From assembly GCF_000003815.2 (NCBI RefSeq), contig NC_049992.1, positions 20,576,536 through 20,640,535 on the forward strand: a DNA stretch of 64,000 nucleotides, in the 5' to 3' direction. Numbering within the stretch: the stretch's first letter is position 1; each line of letters opens with the position of its first letter. The translations under genes and the position numbers were made by a program. The stretch is from Branchiostoma floridae (lineage: Eukaryota > Chordata > Leptocardii > Amphioxiformes > Branchiostomatidae). Below, piece by piece: positions 1 through 11,380 of the stretch. Under the pieces are notes generated by a model. It was not told the DNA's origin and made no database searches. It was given only the letters and a program-made list of their open reading frames with translations.

Positions 1-707
1 ATTTTCTGTAATTTGAGGGAAGATTTTGCTGGTAGACTATACTAAATTTAATGAAATTTCTGTTTAAGAAGATATGTTTGAGGGCGGCAACCCACGCTCC
101 CACATATTTTCACGTTATCGACGTCACTAGGGAGGTCCGATGAAAATTTTGAAATGTTGACCCCCTGAAACGTTATTTACGAAATTGGAGAATATTCTAC
201 TTGTAAATTTGATGGTAAAATTTCTATTAGTTTTAAAGGTTTTTGAGAGCGACGCTCCCGCACCATGTTTTCGCCATGTCCAGCGCATTTTGCCGATGTA
301 CTTGCTAGGTTGAATGAAATATCCATCATTGCAAGAAATACACAATGGTTTTAGCTTGATAGGGGGGTGGGGGTAATGCAACCGAACATTTTTTTTTCGG
401 GGGAGGGCGCGAGTGCCGCCGCCTCTGTCGTGAATTTAAAATACTATTAAACTCTTTGAAACGCAAAAATAGAACAAAATATAATGTGACCTGGTATAGA
501 CGTTACAAAAACATTAACATTGTATATTGATTCCTTTATCTGCTAAACAGGATACGACCTTGTCTAATCCTAACGACAATACGGATGTAAAATATGATAC
601 AGGTCTTTATTATTTATCATGCATTGTTTATTAGTTAGTAATTGAAGATTTTATTGTTTTTGATGACATAACTCTGTAGCATAATTTCTTCTTTTTCGGT
701 AGTCTTG

Positions 708-828
708 GTGCCATCCGTAAAGTAGTTCGCTCCGGATCCGGCTTTTATTATACATTGTATACAGCCACTTCTCAGTTGTTCTTGCAGCAAACATAGGAGC
801 GAACTACTACACGGATGGTACCCAGGAT
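708..828. repeat. Short foldback (inverted repeat) element
   Basis: A 27-bp arm at 708-734 (ggtgccatccgtaaagtagt...) is matched in reverse complement at 802-828 with about three mismatches. A spacer of about 67 bp separates the arms. This is hairpin-forming DNA, probably a miniature foldback element; no coding capacity. Confidence 0.7.
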
Positions 829-2269
829 ACTTTTTGGATGATATATGGCAGAATATCCTTCAGAGACATTGCCACACTACAAGGATTGAGTTCTTGTTAA
901 AACTGGGAAATGAAGGTCACTCTCGCGACTGTCGTCCGATCGCAAAATTTGGACATTTTTGAGATAGTCTTGCACGTGTCGTACACCATTCTGCTTTCTG
1001 GTTATGTCGTATTTTTTCTGTCAGAACCTGGTAGGAAATTCCAAACTGGGTGTATCTATAGCGACTTACTTCTTTGTGTGCCACATTTCTCTGAGTATGC
1101 ACTAAAGCTAAGGTACTGTACTAAGGTACTGGCTCGTACCGTACAGGGGGCGGGGTGTAATCCGCAGCACGATGGCACAGTTTTTCCTGCACGTTAAGTT
1201 CTACGGCGTTTCTGCATGCGTGCAAAATCAGTCGGATTCCATATCGAACGGAGGTGGTGTCTTTGTCAAAGCTGTGAATGTCAAGTCAATTATAAATACC
1301 TTGCAGTACACTTTTTGTACTCGGCGTACCATAGTTCCTGTTACGTACCATGAAGGTATCCTTTCAGAGTACAGATAGAATAACACGTACAACAACAACA
1401 GCACGTAACCCCGGTGACCTTAGAAGGGGCACGACATATCGGGTATCCAATAAAACACTTCTTGCACAGAGCTTACTGTTTACTCACATGGCTAGAAACC
1501 AAGATACCATTTACACGAAAACAATGAGCATAGTCGCCATAGGCTTAAGACTACGGTATGAATACTAGGGTGATTTCAAAGCGAGAGCAAATAAGGACAT
1601 TGGTTAAAACAGTCAGAAGTGGCACGCCTGAACCTGCCTTCACCCTCAAACCAAATCAGCAAGAATCAAGCAAAACCAGCCGGAATGAATATTTCGCAAA
1701 AATTCGTACCACATTTTGGCGGGAATTCCAAGTTGACCTAATAGTAAAGACTCTCTAGAATAAACCAGGAATATACAACGAATCTTTATTGGGACGGCAT
1801 TCCAGCTCATTCAGATTCCCGTGTAAAGGAGCCTCTAATTCCTTTACAAATCAAGACCTGAGCTCGGCCGACGTGTCGGCGAGCTCTAAATGGGCATTTT
1901 CGTCCTTTCGATTGCTAGGTTTTTTTGGTGTTGTAAGCAGCTCGACCGTTGGGACGTAATCCTATACAGACTGGGCTTTTTTGGCATTCCCTGGACTGGG
2001 AGGGGGCGGGTCATTCGTATTTTCAAAACAGCTTACTGTACGATCACCAAATTTGCAGGGGGTGTTATTCTTGTCAAGTTTAATAATTCCTAAAAATTTT
2101 ATGACATTATGACGTAACATGACGTAATTATGACGTAACTAATTGATTTTTTTGGCTGAAACGAGAAATTCCAATAATACCTAAATATTTCACACAAAAA
2201 TTACTAATAAAGGTTTCTGATAAATATCTAAGTGTCAAAAGACTTCTGTTGTGAAATGCCGACGCAACG

Positions 2270-2720
2270 ACGTCAAAATGATGTCATAAAATGGATTAAA
2301 AACGTTTACATGAATGTTTTCTGTAAGAAAATACCAAGTAGTGATGAAATCCAAGTGAAAATAAGCTGGTTACACTATTCATTTTGAAATTGTCGGCCAT
2401 GTTGGATTTCGACTAATTACGTAATCTTATTAGTATAATTTATGAATATTTAATTATGAATGTTCAACTAAGATGTGTTAGATGATACAGATATATGAAA
2501 AGAACATATGTTTAGCAAGAAAATCTGAAAATTCCATTGTTTAAGCCAAAATTTGTGATTTTTGTAAAATTTCAGAAACCCGTTGCAACACGACTAAATT
2601 ACAAACTTCCTTTTCTGTAAATTGTTGCCAATACTATTCTAGGAAAAGTCACCAAGTTTGGTTGTTCTAGCACAAGCCGTTTGGGAGCTATACGGCATCA
2701 AAGTTACGGTCACTTTTAGC
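2270..2720 (+). repeat. Dispersed AT-rich repeat family R2, copy 1
   Basis: Shares an ordered set of landmarks with 3830-4230, 12600-12980, 29770-30130 and 37960-38310: a gacgtcat-like motif, 'tagcataaattatgaatatt', a poly-purine middle, a 'gttgccat' type motif, 'accaagtttggt' and a 'tatacggcatcaaag' end. No protein is encoded. It looks like a decayed non-autonomous element. Confidence 0.65.
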
Positions 2721-3552
2721 CGGCACTTACCACTTACAGACCAAACAAGAAATTCTTTTTAAAAAAGCTGTGCCTTGCCGCGTATTTTATGTTATTTTGG
2801 TAAGTTAGACTAGATTCTACGCTTAAAAAATTCCGAGTTCCACATGTCGCCCCCCTCCCACCCAAGTTCCTACATACGGAAAGCTTTGGTGACTTCTCCA
2901 GGTGCCAATCCAGTCCCAAATCTTCTTTTCACACAATACAAGCTCTATCAAGGACATTCATAGTCACAAATGTCTTTAAAAGGACTAAATGTACTTACCT
3001 CGCTAAGAGCGACACCTAGGGACTTCAGTAGGAAATGCAGCGAAAATCACCGAGTGTTTTACCTCATTATCATAATTTATGTCAGATGAATTATTGGCAC
3101 ATTAAACAGGTTTTGTAAAACTTTTTGACCCACAATGAATATGCATTATTTTTTATTACAAATTAAGTTCCTTCTGATGCAATTTGTGATATATCTTTAT
3201 ATAAACATGGTGAGTTAAAGCGTAGATTTATTACGCTGGACCACATACAGCAACATGCGTCTAGAAGACCGTTTTAATACTCGCCTGGAATGTACCATTG
3301 TTAAACTAAGCCATGAAACTCGGCAAGGAATGAAGGGCCTTTTGGAAGGGGCTTTGGAAGGGCTGGGTTAACAGGTTGAACCATGGATCCATCCAACCAT
3401 GGAAAAAATTGAGCGTAAGGCCTTGCTGGCGCGGCAAGGCAAAAAGATTGCCCAAGTTTTGCATGTAGACAACACGTATATGCACGTACGGCACGTAGCT
3501 TGACGAACGTAAGAAAAGCGCACAGCCTGTCGTCCTCTATTATTTCCTGCAG

Positions 3553-3687
3553 ACTGAATGACCAGGTCGCAGATAGCAGGTGCAATTGTTCTAAAAGGGC
3601 TTTTGTCTTCGCCAACGCTATTTTGAAAGGAGAAAAGGAAGAAATGCTTCAGAGGAAGAAACAAGAACTACGAAAATACAGACTGAG
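3553..3687 (+). CDS. B4GALNT: B4GALNT-like exon a (stem, CNC motif)
   Basis: Acceptor 'tttcctgcag' and donor 'gag|gtaagc'. The frame gives [17 protein letters not shown]... and a basic, charged helix ([18 protein letters not shown]), as seen just before the catalytic domain in this family. It ends two bases into a codon, completed by the exon at 4593. Confidence 0.75.
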
Positions 3688-6600
3688 GTAAGCATTTCAA
3701 AAGAACGTTATTGGAATTTGAACATTACTGTCTTTTATTTAAAAAAAGATGAACAACCAACAACTAAGGTAGGTCATCAGAAGTTTTACAACTCGACACA
3801 GTTTTAATTAGTCTTTTCGAATGCCGAAAGTTTAGTATGAATTATGACGTCATCTAGGTAATATCGGCCGCCATCTTGGATTTTGACTGATGACGTCATC
3901 GAATTAGCATAAATTATGAATATTGAGTCCTGAAATTTATGTTGAATTTTATAAGATGTGATAAACAATTGTTATTTGCCAAGAAAACATTAAAACTTCA
4001 ATGTTTAATACAAAATTAGAAAATTTCGTAATAAATATGTCTGTCAGAATTCCGTTGCCATGGCAACAAAAAAAATGTTGAACATACTTTGTTCACTGAA
4101 AATGTTTGCTATTAACATTTTCTAAAAAGTTACCAAGTTTGGTGGCCCTATTCAGGCGATATATGGCATTGAAGCTGGTACAGACATCAAAAACCTCCTT
4201 CCCGGTCTGAATAGCGTTGGTGCAAAATGTGGTCCTCATAATGTTTCGCATAAATTATGATAATGAGCTAGAAGTTTTCTCACCTAATCATGTCAGACTG
4301 TCCCACATAGATTAATGAAACTATACATGTATACATATCACAAAAAGATTCACACAAAAAACTGTATTTGTACAAAACGTTATGGGGTCAGTTTTGACCC
4401 CATACGGTAATCTACGTCACAAAAAAAGCTACGGTGGTTTGAGGGTTAATGTGAGTTATCATGTTGAGTGCAGTGCCACCTTGTCCTCGTCTGCCCAAAA
4501 GCAAATTTAAAAAAGAATCTGTTACAATGCACTCAGCACATATATGTATGTTTGTTTTGTTTCGTTATTTTTGTTTCCTCAGTACACTTCAGTTATTTGG
4601 ACTATCAGGTGACATTTCCGATTCACATCCGGGTCAGGAAGTCACCTCGCCTGTATGATCCTGAAAAAGGTTTTCTTTCTTTTGCTATTATTTCATTTTA
4701 AAATACATATGTATGGTTTTTACGCCTACATGTATGTTCTATTTGTCACATTTGTGTAAGAGCAGCCTAAACCGCTTCACTGCTATATATGGTAGTGAAA
4801 AGGGGTGGTAAATGGTACAGAAAATTCAGGTCCAGGTGCGGACCAGGTCCAGAGGAAGAAGTCTAGGTCCCGAACCTGGACCTAATTATCTGTGAAAACT
4901 TGTAAATGGGCGATACTCAAAACGATGGTCCATTTCGCTACAAAGGATTTCGTTTATTGGAGTATCCTATCCGAATCGGTCCAACATCCAGTCCACTAAT
5001 TCTTTCAGGTCCAATTTTCTTGACCAGCCCAACAAGAGAAAACGGTTTTGTACCGGTACCCACCTCTAGTAGTGAAGCTTCTCAAAAATCATACAAATTT
5101 CTCTAAATCAGTAATTGGATACAAGATTTGAAGATAAAGTTTAAGTCTAGTAAAAATAAAAGTAAATATTGACATATATGGTATAAATAGTTTTTGAAAT
5201 GTCATTTACAGTTCCGACATTAAAAACTACTTTGTCTCTGTTCTTCCTTAGATAACGACATCAACAATAAGGTTACAATCATCACTAAGACGTCTCTGAG
5301 ATATCCGTCCGTAAGGGCTCTCATCAACAGTACCCGGATGTTCTACCCTAACATCCGGGTAATCATAGCAGACGACAGCCGCCTTCAGGCGGAAAACACT
5401 GATCATTACGTCATGCCGTTTGGAGCGGTGAGCTTGTCTGGTTCGTTTGTGTACTTAACGTCTCATGTGGTAAAATTTACCTAAATGTTGATATTAGAGT
5501 GCAGATTTGATAAATAGCGTAGCGAAAGTTAGCAAGTATTTAGAAAAAGATAAAGCGTTATGCTCCGTCCTCAGTATGAAGTTCGACCTCTTTACCTTTT
5601 AATAAACTAGATCATGTGAATTTACAGACACGTGAAGTCAGCAATTGCGAATAACGTCCATGCATCCCCGTCTATGTTTAACTTAACTAAAGCTTTGTGC
5701 AGATGACCCTCTGAGCTTACATATTGTAAAAAAACACACAAGAATTTTTGACTATGTGTAGCTTGACGTAATTACATATATATCTTCGTCGATGTAGGTT
5801 AGACATCCAGGTAATAAGATACGCCAAAAATAGTTACTCAAGCAACTGGATATGGTTTTGAAACGGTCAGACGTTTCGGAAAGAATCCACTTTCCTTCGT
5901 CAGTGACACTGAAGTGATCTGCAAGAAACAGGTCTTTTATACTCTAACTATGAATGAAGACAATTTCAGATGTCCAATAGGAAAATGTTGTAAGACAATT
6001 CAGACTGAAGACAATTTGGATTCCAAAGAAAACAAAGCTAAGCCAAAGTCAAGCTGAAGAAAATTTGAATTTCAAAGGATATCAAGGCTAAGACACAGTT
6101 AATGCAAATGAGTCAATTAGCTCCTGTTGTTTTAGTTACAGGAGCTAAAAGTTTTGTTGGCGGGGGGGGGGGGGTAGTGCTATGTCCCAAGTGCCGGAAA
6201 GTTCCATACGTAGCCCCCCTTTTCTGTTGAGGGTGGGATTGTATATTCACTCATATATGGCCTCTCTAACTCCCCGTTCAAACCAGCGGGCTTCACGGTC
6301 TAGGATGTCGGTAGATTGGAGGTTGAAGGAATGTCCTTGGTTGTGTTCTAGGTGGTTGAAAATAGCAGAAGAGTTGCCGTTGGCCTTCGGTTTGCAATGT
6401 TCTTGGTATCTTGCTTTTAGTGGACGACTAGTCTCACCAATGTATGTGTTGTTACAGTTTGGTTGCTCGCATTTGAGTCTGTAGATTACATTGGCCTTAG
6501 TACCTTTCTGTGGTTTGTCTTTTGGATGTACCAGTTTGTGTCGGAGGGTTGAGTGAGGTTTGAAGTTAGTGGCGATGTTGAAGTTTTGGAAGATCCGTCT

Positions 6601-9600
6601 TTGTTTTTCCGAAACTCCTTGGACATAGGGGATGGTAATGTTGGCTTTCTTTCTGTCGGTCAATGGTTTGCACTTGGATGTTTTCTTTGAGTGGTCCGAG
6701 GGTTTGAGGGCTTTGTTGAAGGTCCAGTTTTGGTAGCCACATTTGTTCAATGCACTTCGGAGGTGTCTGTGTTCCTCTGTTTTGGCTTTGTCAGAGGAAA
6801 CAATGCTGTCTGCCCGGTGATACAAGGTTTTAATCACTGCCAGTTTGTGTTCCAAAGGGTGGTGAAAGTCAAAGGCCAGATATTGGTCAGTGTGCGTCGG
6901 TTTCCTGTACACTTCGAACTGAAGGCTGCCGTCCTTCTCTATGATAGTTTTGGTATCTAGGAAGGGGAGCATGTTGTCATGACTTGACTCCTGTGTGAAC
7001 TTGATGTTCTTATCTACTTGGTTGATGTGGTCAAAGAACTCATCAGCTACTCTCTGTTTTAGCAGTTGAGTGGGGAGTGTCCTTGAAAGTACTGATAGCC
7101 TTCACTTCAAACTTTTCCATGTAGAGGTTTACAACAATGGGTGACACTGGTGAAAGAAAGCCAACATTACCATCCCCTATGTCCAAGGAGTTTCGGAAAA
7201 ACTCAGACGGATCTTCCAAAACTTCAACATCGCCACTAACTTCAAACCTCACTCAACCCTCCGACACAAACTGGTACATCCAAAAGACAAACCACAGAAA
7301 GGTACAATGTAATCTACAGACTCAAATGCGAGCAACCAAACTGTAACAACACATACATTGGTGAGACTAGTCGTCCACTAAAAGCAAGATACCAAGAACA
7401 TTGCAAACCGAAGGCCAACGGCAACTCTTCTGCTATTTTCAACCACCTAGAACACAACCAAGGACATTCCTTCAACCTCCAATCTACCGACATCCTAGAC
7501 CGTGAAGCCCGCTGGTTTGAACGGGGAGTTAGAGAGGCCATATATGAGAGAATATACAATCCCACCCTCAACAGAAAAGGGGGGCTACGTATGGAACTTT
7601 CCGGCACTTGGGACATAGCACTACCCCCCCCCCCCCCCGCCAACAAAACTTTTAGCTCCTGTAACTAAAACAACAGGAGCTAATTGACTCATTTGCATTA
7701 ACTGTGTCTTAGCCTTGATATCCTTTGAAATTCAAATTTTCTTCAGCTTGACTTTGGCTTAGCTTTGTTTTCTTTGGAATCCAAATTGTCTTCAGTCTGC
7801 ATTGTCTTACAACCTTTTCCTATTGGACATCTGAAATTGTCTTCATTCATAGTTAGAGTATAAAAGACCTGTTTCTTGCAGATCACTTCAGTGTCACTGA
7901 CGAAGGAAAGTGGATTCTTTCCGAAACGTCTGACCGTTTCAAAACCATATCCAGTTGCTTGAGTAACTATTTTTGGCGCATATATATCTTCCTTTGGTAT
8001 GACCCTTGACTGGAGTCAGTCACGTTTGGGACCGCATCCTTAGGAAGCAGATGAACTGGCTGATACAGTTAGTTGCCAACAGTTAAATTCATAATTCAAT
8101 TGCGTTTGTAAATGCAAGCAATGGTTGTGTATAAAAACTACCTTTATTCATTAAAGCCCCGGTCACAAGAATCGTACGACGTCCTTGCGATGGTATGTTC
8201 CGCACATCGCACGATGATCGCAGTGAATCGCAGCTAAAACGTAATCAAAATCAGCCATCGCAGAGCATCGGATGATGTTCAAAATTTTTCCAGCGTCGTA
8301 CGATTTTTCACTTGTGTCTTTTCTGAATAGCCGCCTGACCGCTTTTGTGCTTCTTTAACCAGCCAAATGTGAACCTAGCTGTTGAATACTTTCCTATGAT
8401 GTCTTTTACTGAAAAAAAAATCAAAAGAAACCATAACAAAATGAGTCTTACAAGCATGGATTGAAATCAAGTACTAGTATGGTTATATCGGCCTACTTGC
8501 CGGCTCTACGAGTCAGGCTTTTTCGAAAATCATATTTTGCTTTTTTATGATATGCTATCAAGAACAAATGCCATCAGACAAAAATCATATCATAAACATT
8601 ATATCATAAGTCTGCCTTTCTGTTCAAGTTTCCCCATGGTTACGGTTATGGTAAGCTGACCCGAGACCGACGAGAGCTGAGATCTGATTTAATTATGAAC
8701 CCACGAGTATGTAGCTATCAAAAAATGCATGCATCACCTGTGCGTGATACTGAATCTGCCACGTGGAAAATATTGCCTTGAACACAGGCTCTTTCTATGG
8801 GCGCTTGTTCTTGGGTTGCTACATGGAACAGTTGCAACTGATATAGTTTCTTTTTTCGTCAACAACGACAATATCAGTTGAAACTGAAACCATGACCACA
8901 TGCTAAAAATGTATACATCTTTAACTTCATCAATAGAAAAAAACGGCCGTAATGAAGTCTGCTATGGGGGCAATGATCTATTTCAGCTCTATTTTCGTCA
9001 TAGGAGGCTCACCGATTTACTATGATTCACTTGCAATTGACGCAGGTACGCTCTTATGACCTCATCGTACGATGCACTACGATCCTTATGAGCACGGTTT
9101 AAAATTTATATATTTAAACCATTGCTTGCGATTCTTCCCCGACTTACGACGTGCTGCGCTTATACCAAGCATAAAACCCCCATCGCAGTCAATCGTACGA
9201 TTCTTGTGACCGGGGCTTAACGTACCAAGGTGGTAAAGCAATTCACGGAGGCATCTAAAGAACAGTTTTCGAAGTACATTTACTATATTTTCAGGGTTGG
9301 TTCGGCGGCAGGAATCTTGCCTTGTCACAAGTAACAACTCCGTACTTCCTGTGGGTGGACGACGACTATGTGTTCACCAAAGAGACAAAGTTGGAGAATT
9401 TTGTAGAGGTTCTCGACAACACAAATCTGGATTTGGTAAGAACTCTGTTATATCGATTAAGTCTATTATGCAACTGGATCTTGTATCACCAGGTGCATAT
9501 GTCGTATGGGAACCACAGCAAATCCTACAAATAAAGCAAGGCTTAATAACGTAACCAAATGACGTCACCAAATTGACCTTATTGTATAGTGGTGTAATTA

Positions 9601-11380
9601 ACTCAAACATTAAGGATAAAGACATCAAACATTAATTATGTTCAATAAATATGATAACAGGCAAAAAACATGCTATAGCGACAGGTGGCAATCAGAGCAT
9701 AGCTGATATGAAGATAGATATATGGGGGGATAATTTTTGTTTCCTGTGTGGATAATTTCAATGTCTGATTTTTTTTGTTATACAAAGTATTTTTTATGAA
9801 CATTTATGCCTAACCTCCGATAATCATGTACCTATAAAATAACTTACATAATTTGGCCGTACCATAGCCTGACTAAAATCGCACCCTAGCGACCGGCCCT
9901 ACATTTGCCGCTGTCCTAGGGGAGGGGTCATCAACCCCAGCCAGCGAAAGATTGTGTAAACACAGGATAGGCCGTACCATTGAAGTTTTTTTCTCGGAAA
10001 GTTTATGCTTAATTTTCATTATTTTGCATTTCAATTTATCTAAGTTTAATGTGATTATGATATGTAATTTGTTCTTGCTTATTGTCAGACTAGCAATTTT
10101 TAAATCTTCCTACATATTGTTTCTGACCTTGCTGTAGGTATCTGGAAGTGTCGGTAACAGGAAGCTCATGTACTCTAAACTATCCATCCTACCTGGAGAC
10201 GAACATGGCGACTGTCTGGTGCAAGGCCGTGGACACTACGGCCGCGTTCCCGGCTACCCGCACTGTTATCTGACCCCGAAGGTCACCAACTTCTACCTGG
10301 GAAGAACGGACGCAGTCCGCGCGGTGGGATTTGATCCGACCTACTCTCGCTATGGACATACAGGTTAGGAAACATTTTACGCCGGCCAGTTTTTCTATCT
10401 TCGCTATCCCTTTCTGTCCCTTGTTGAGCCAAACATATGGACATATGGATGGCATCCTCTTGCAACACCACATCAGATGGGAGCGAGCAAAGAAGGAAAC
10501 TTTGTTTATGTATGTGTGTATTTATTTGTGTGTGTGTCTGTGTGTGTGTGTCTTTCTCTCTGTGTGTGTGCGTGTTTGTGTATGTGTGCTTGGGTGTGTT
10601 TTGTGTGGGTGTGTGTTTGTGTGTGTGTGTGTTTGCGTATGTGTGGTTGTGTCCGTGTGTATGNNNNNNNNNNNNNNNNNNNNNNNNNNNNNNNNNNNNN
10701 NNNNNNNNNNNNNNNNNNNNNNNNNNNNNNNNNNNNNNNNNNNNNNNNNNNNNNNNNNNNNNNTATGTATGTATGTGCGCGTGTGTGTATGTGTTTGCGC
10801 GCGCGCGCGCTTGTGTGTGTGTGTGTGTGTGTGAACTATACTAAATGGTTCATTTCGATACAAAGAAATCAGTTTTGCGGAGTATTCGACTCCCACTGGC
10901 GTTTTAAAATCCTACAAGGCTAACTGCCTCTGTAAGATTGACTGTAAAACGTGTTAGAAATGTCTCTATACTCTATTTCGTTCTTGTCATTCTCTTCGAC
11001 CAGTAGACCCCAAAACGCGTTTACAAATACCTGATCATACATGTATATAATCTGTTCATTTTTCAATAGGACCACCATCCGGTCCACCGATTTTTTTCAG
11101 GTTCAGTTTTTCCGGACCGGTCCAATTAGAAAAACCGGTACCCACCCCTAGAAGTAACCATTATATTTTGTCCATGACATCTGTTCCAGAGTTCTTTGTG
11201 GATGCGATGGGAAGACTAAGAATGGCAGCGTGTGATGGGGTGCGTATAGACCACAGACAGACTCGGAACAAGGAATTCAACAAGTTCCGGAGAGGAGGAG
11301 GCGTATCTGGAAGCTACCGGAATATAATCATGAGGCGGCAATACTTTAAGGACAACTTAAAGTGCTGGATCAAATCATAG
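3553..11380 (+). CDS. B4GALNT: Beta-1,4-N-acetylgalactosaminyltransferase (GT12, B4GALNT1/2-like), 3' six exons
   Basis: Spliced model: 3553-3687, 4593-4669, 5252-5427, 9295-9435, 10138-10363, 11190-11380 (tag stop). All junctions are GT-AG and phases match across every intron. The family transfers GalNAc from UDP-GalNAc in beta-1,4 linkage to galactose-containing glycans or glycolipids in the Golgi lumen. Visible hallmarks are the GT-A start with '[18 protein letters not shown]', the nucleotide-sugar/metal DxD within '[10 protein letters not shown]', the conserved '[11 protein letters not shown]' and '[17 protein letters not shown]' segments, and a C-terminal block beginning '[18 protein letters not shown]'. 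About 314 residues are present against roughly 530 in vertebrate B4GALNT1, so the cytosolic tail, signal anchor and stem are missing from the model. Whether it is orthologous to B4GALNT1 or B4GALNT2 cannot be decided here. Confidence 0.92.
3830..4230 (+). repeat. Dispersed AT-rich repeat family R2, copy 2
   Basis: Same ordered landmarks as copy 1: gatgacgtcatcgaattagcataaatt at ~3890, gttgccatgg at ~4053, accaagtttggtggccctat at ~4132, atatatggcattgaagc at ~4160. It lies within the first visible intron of the GalNAc transferase. Confidence 0.7.
4593..4669 (+). CDS. B4GALNT: B4GALNT-like exon b
   Basis: Two AGs compete as acceptor, 4582 and 4592. Only the second keeps frame with the previous exon, giving [18 protein letters not shown] and then PRLYDPEK. 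Donor 'aag|gttttc'. The other open frame over this stretch is a shadow. Confidence 0.75.
5252..5427 (+). CDS. B4GALNT: B4GALNT-like exon c (start of GT-A fold)
   Basis: Acceptor 'ttcttccttag', donor 'gcg|gtgagc'. It encodes the first beta-strand/helix of the transferase, [20 protein letters not shown], followed by [13 protein letters not shown] and a DHYVMPFGA end. Confidence 0.93.
6247..7252 (-). pseudogene. PLE reverse transcriptase C-terminus + GIY-YIG endonuclease, broken
   Basis: Reading the minus strand, 7143-7043 holds the RT block '[16 protein letters not shown]'. After a frame break, 6972-6247 continues with '[20 protein letters not shown]' and '[19 protein letters not shown]', which are typical of PLE RT. 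The endonuclease follows: 'VIYRLKC' (GIY-like), 'NNTYIGET' (YIG), '[11 protein letters not shown]' with the conserved Arg and His. A TGA truncates the frame at 'AIYE', where the plus-strand copy has AGA, so this stop is private to this copy. Upstream RT motifs are absent (5' truncation). Not a functional gene. Confidence 0.88.
7148..7660 (+). pseudogene. Second, inverted PLE endonuclease fragment
   Basis: Plus-strand copy of the linker and GIY-YIG domain of the same element. It starts inside the linker ('...[10 protein letters not shown]' equivalent at ~7160) and is out of frame around 7300 because it lacks about 8 bp that the minus copy has. The codon that is TGA in the other copy is AGA here (~7550), so the C-terminal part reads through '[15 protein letters not shown]'. 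Confidence 0.8.
7897..7940 (+). ncRNA. Hammerhead-ribozyme-like motif in PLE terminal region
   Basis: ctgacga (7897-7903, matching the CUGANGA core) is followed by a stem ggaaag...ctttcc (7905-7910 / 7917-7922), then gaaac (7923-7927) and a short self-complementary acg...cgt. The mirrored copy lies at about 5861-5905 on the minus strand. PLE terminal repeats are known to carry hammerhead ribozymes. One extra A sits between the core and stem II and stem I pairing is weak by eye, so activity is uncertain. Confidence 0.4.
8155..9217. mobile_element. Non-autonomous DNA transposon, 25-bp perfect TIRs, TAA TSD
   Basis: agccccggtcacaagaatcg continues to 8179, and its exact 25-bp reverse complement closes the element at 9193-9217. 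Both ends are flanked by taa (8152-8154, 9218-9220). Subterminal DNA is rich in atcgcac/cgatg/cgtacga words, plausible transposase sites. No transposase ORF is present. A TWA-type TSD suggests PIF/Harbinger mobilisation; a TTAA target is the alternative, since ttaa is also readable at each edge. Confidence 0.85.
9295..9435 (+). CDS. B4GALNT: B4GALNT-like exon d (DxD motif)
   Basis: Acceptor 'tatattttcag', donor 'ttg|gtaaga', 47 codons, phase 0 at both ends. It encodes [15 protein letters not shown] and the metal/UDP-binding 'LWVDDDYVF'. This is the strongest single family signature in the gene. Confidence 0.96.
10138..10363 (+). CDS. B4GALNT: B4GALNT-like exon e
   Basis: Acceptor 'cttgctgtag', donor 'acag|gttagg'. 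It encodes [18 protein letters not shown], a [15 protein letters not shown] block and [17 protein letters not shown], the acceptor-side region of GT12 enzymes. Ends one base into a Glu codon completed by exon f. Confidence 0.95.
10515..10842. repeat. TG-rich microsatellite with assembly gap
   Basis: Interrupted (TG)n with tgtc/tgcg variants on both sides of a 100-bp run of N (10664-10763). A 100-bp gap is a conventional unknown-size gap. All reading frames here are low-complexity artefacts. Confidence 0.95.
11190..11380 (+). CDS. B4GALNT: B4GALNT-like terminal exon
   Basis: Acceptor 'catctgttccag'. Starts [18 protein letters not shown] with 'VRIDH', matching the C-terminal catalytic block of vertebrate enzymes. 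Ends [12 protein letters not shown] followed by tag (11378-11380); the late Cys is typical of the family. Confidence 0.95.

Larger units (their letters stand above)
1..3552. other. Non-coding spacer or 5' intron; no gene recognised
   Basis: I see no supportable exon here. The first ~200 residues expected for the downstream GalNAc transferase (cytosolic tail, membrane anchor, stem) should lie here or upstream of the window, but no hydrophobic exon with good splice signals stands out. Contents are a short foldback (708-828), a GC-rich palindrome around 1861-1887 and a copy of a dispersed AT-rich repeat (about 2270-2720). A stretch at 3430-3510 resembles the right end of the TIR element at 33413-33965. 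Confidence 0.5.
5788..7978. mobile_element. Penelope-like element (PLE), two inverted 5'-truncated copies, 13-bp TSD
   Basis: Intron insertion. A minus-strand copy (about 7150 down to 5822) and a plus-strand copy (about 7148-7978) meet head to head near 7150, so 5822-6660 and 7148-7978 form a long near-identical inverted repeat. The minus copy encodes the end of the PLE reverse transcriptase and a GIY-YIG endonuclease. A 13-bp direct repeat, catatatatcttc, flanks the unit at 5775-5787 and 7979-7991 and is the likely target site duplication. A 34-bp extra 'tail' (5788-5821) sits between the left TSD and the inverted arm; such tails are known for PLEs. Confidence 0.88.

Noticed and set aside
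910-1568. Three consecutive short plus-strand ORFs as possible 5' exons of the GalNAc transferase
   Set aside because: No membrane anchor, no similarity to the family and no convincing splice sites.
4461-4658. Plus-strand [13 protein letters not shown]... over GalNAc-transferase exon b
   Set aside because: It would follow if the 4582 AG were the acceptor, but it runs into a stop and lacks family similarity; the 4592 AG gives the conserved frame.
10331-10923. ORFs of 124-167 aa across the TG repeat
   Set aside because: Low-complexity translation of (TG)n through a 100-N gap.
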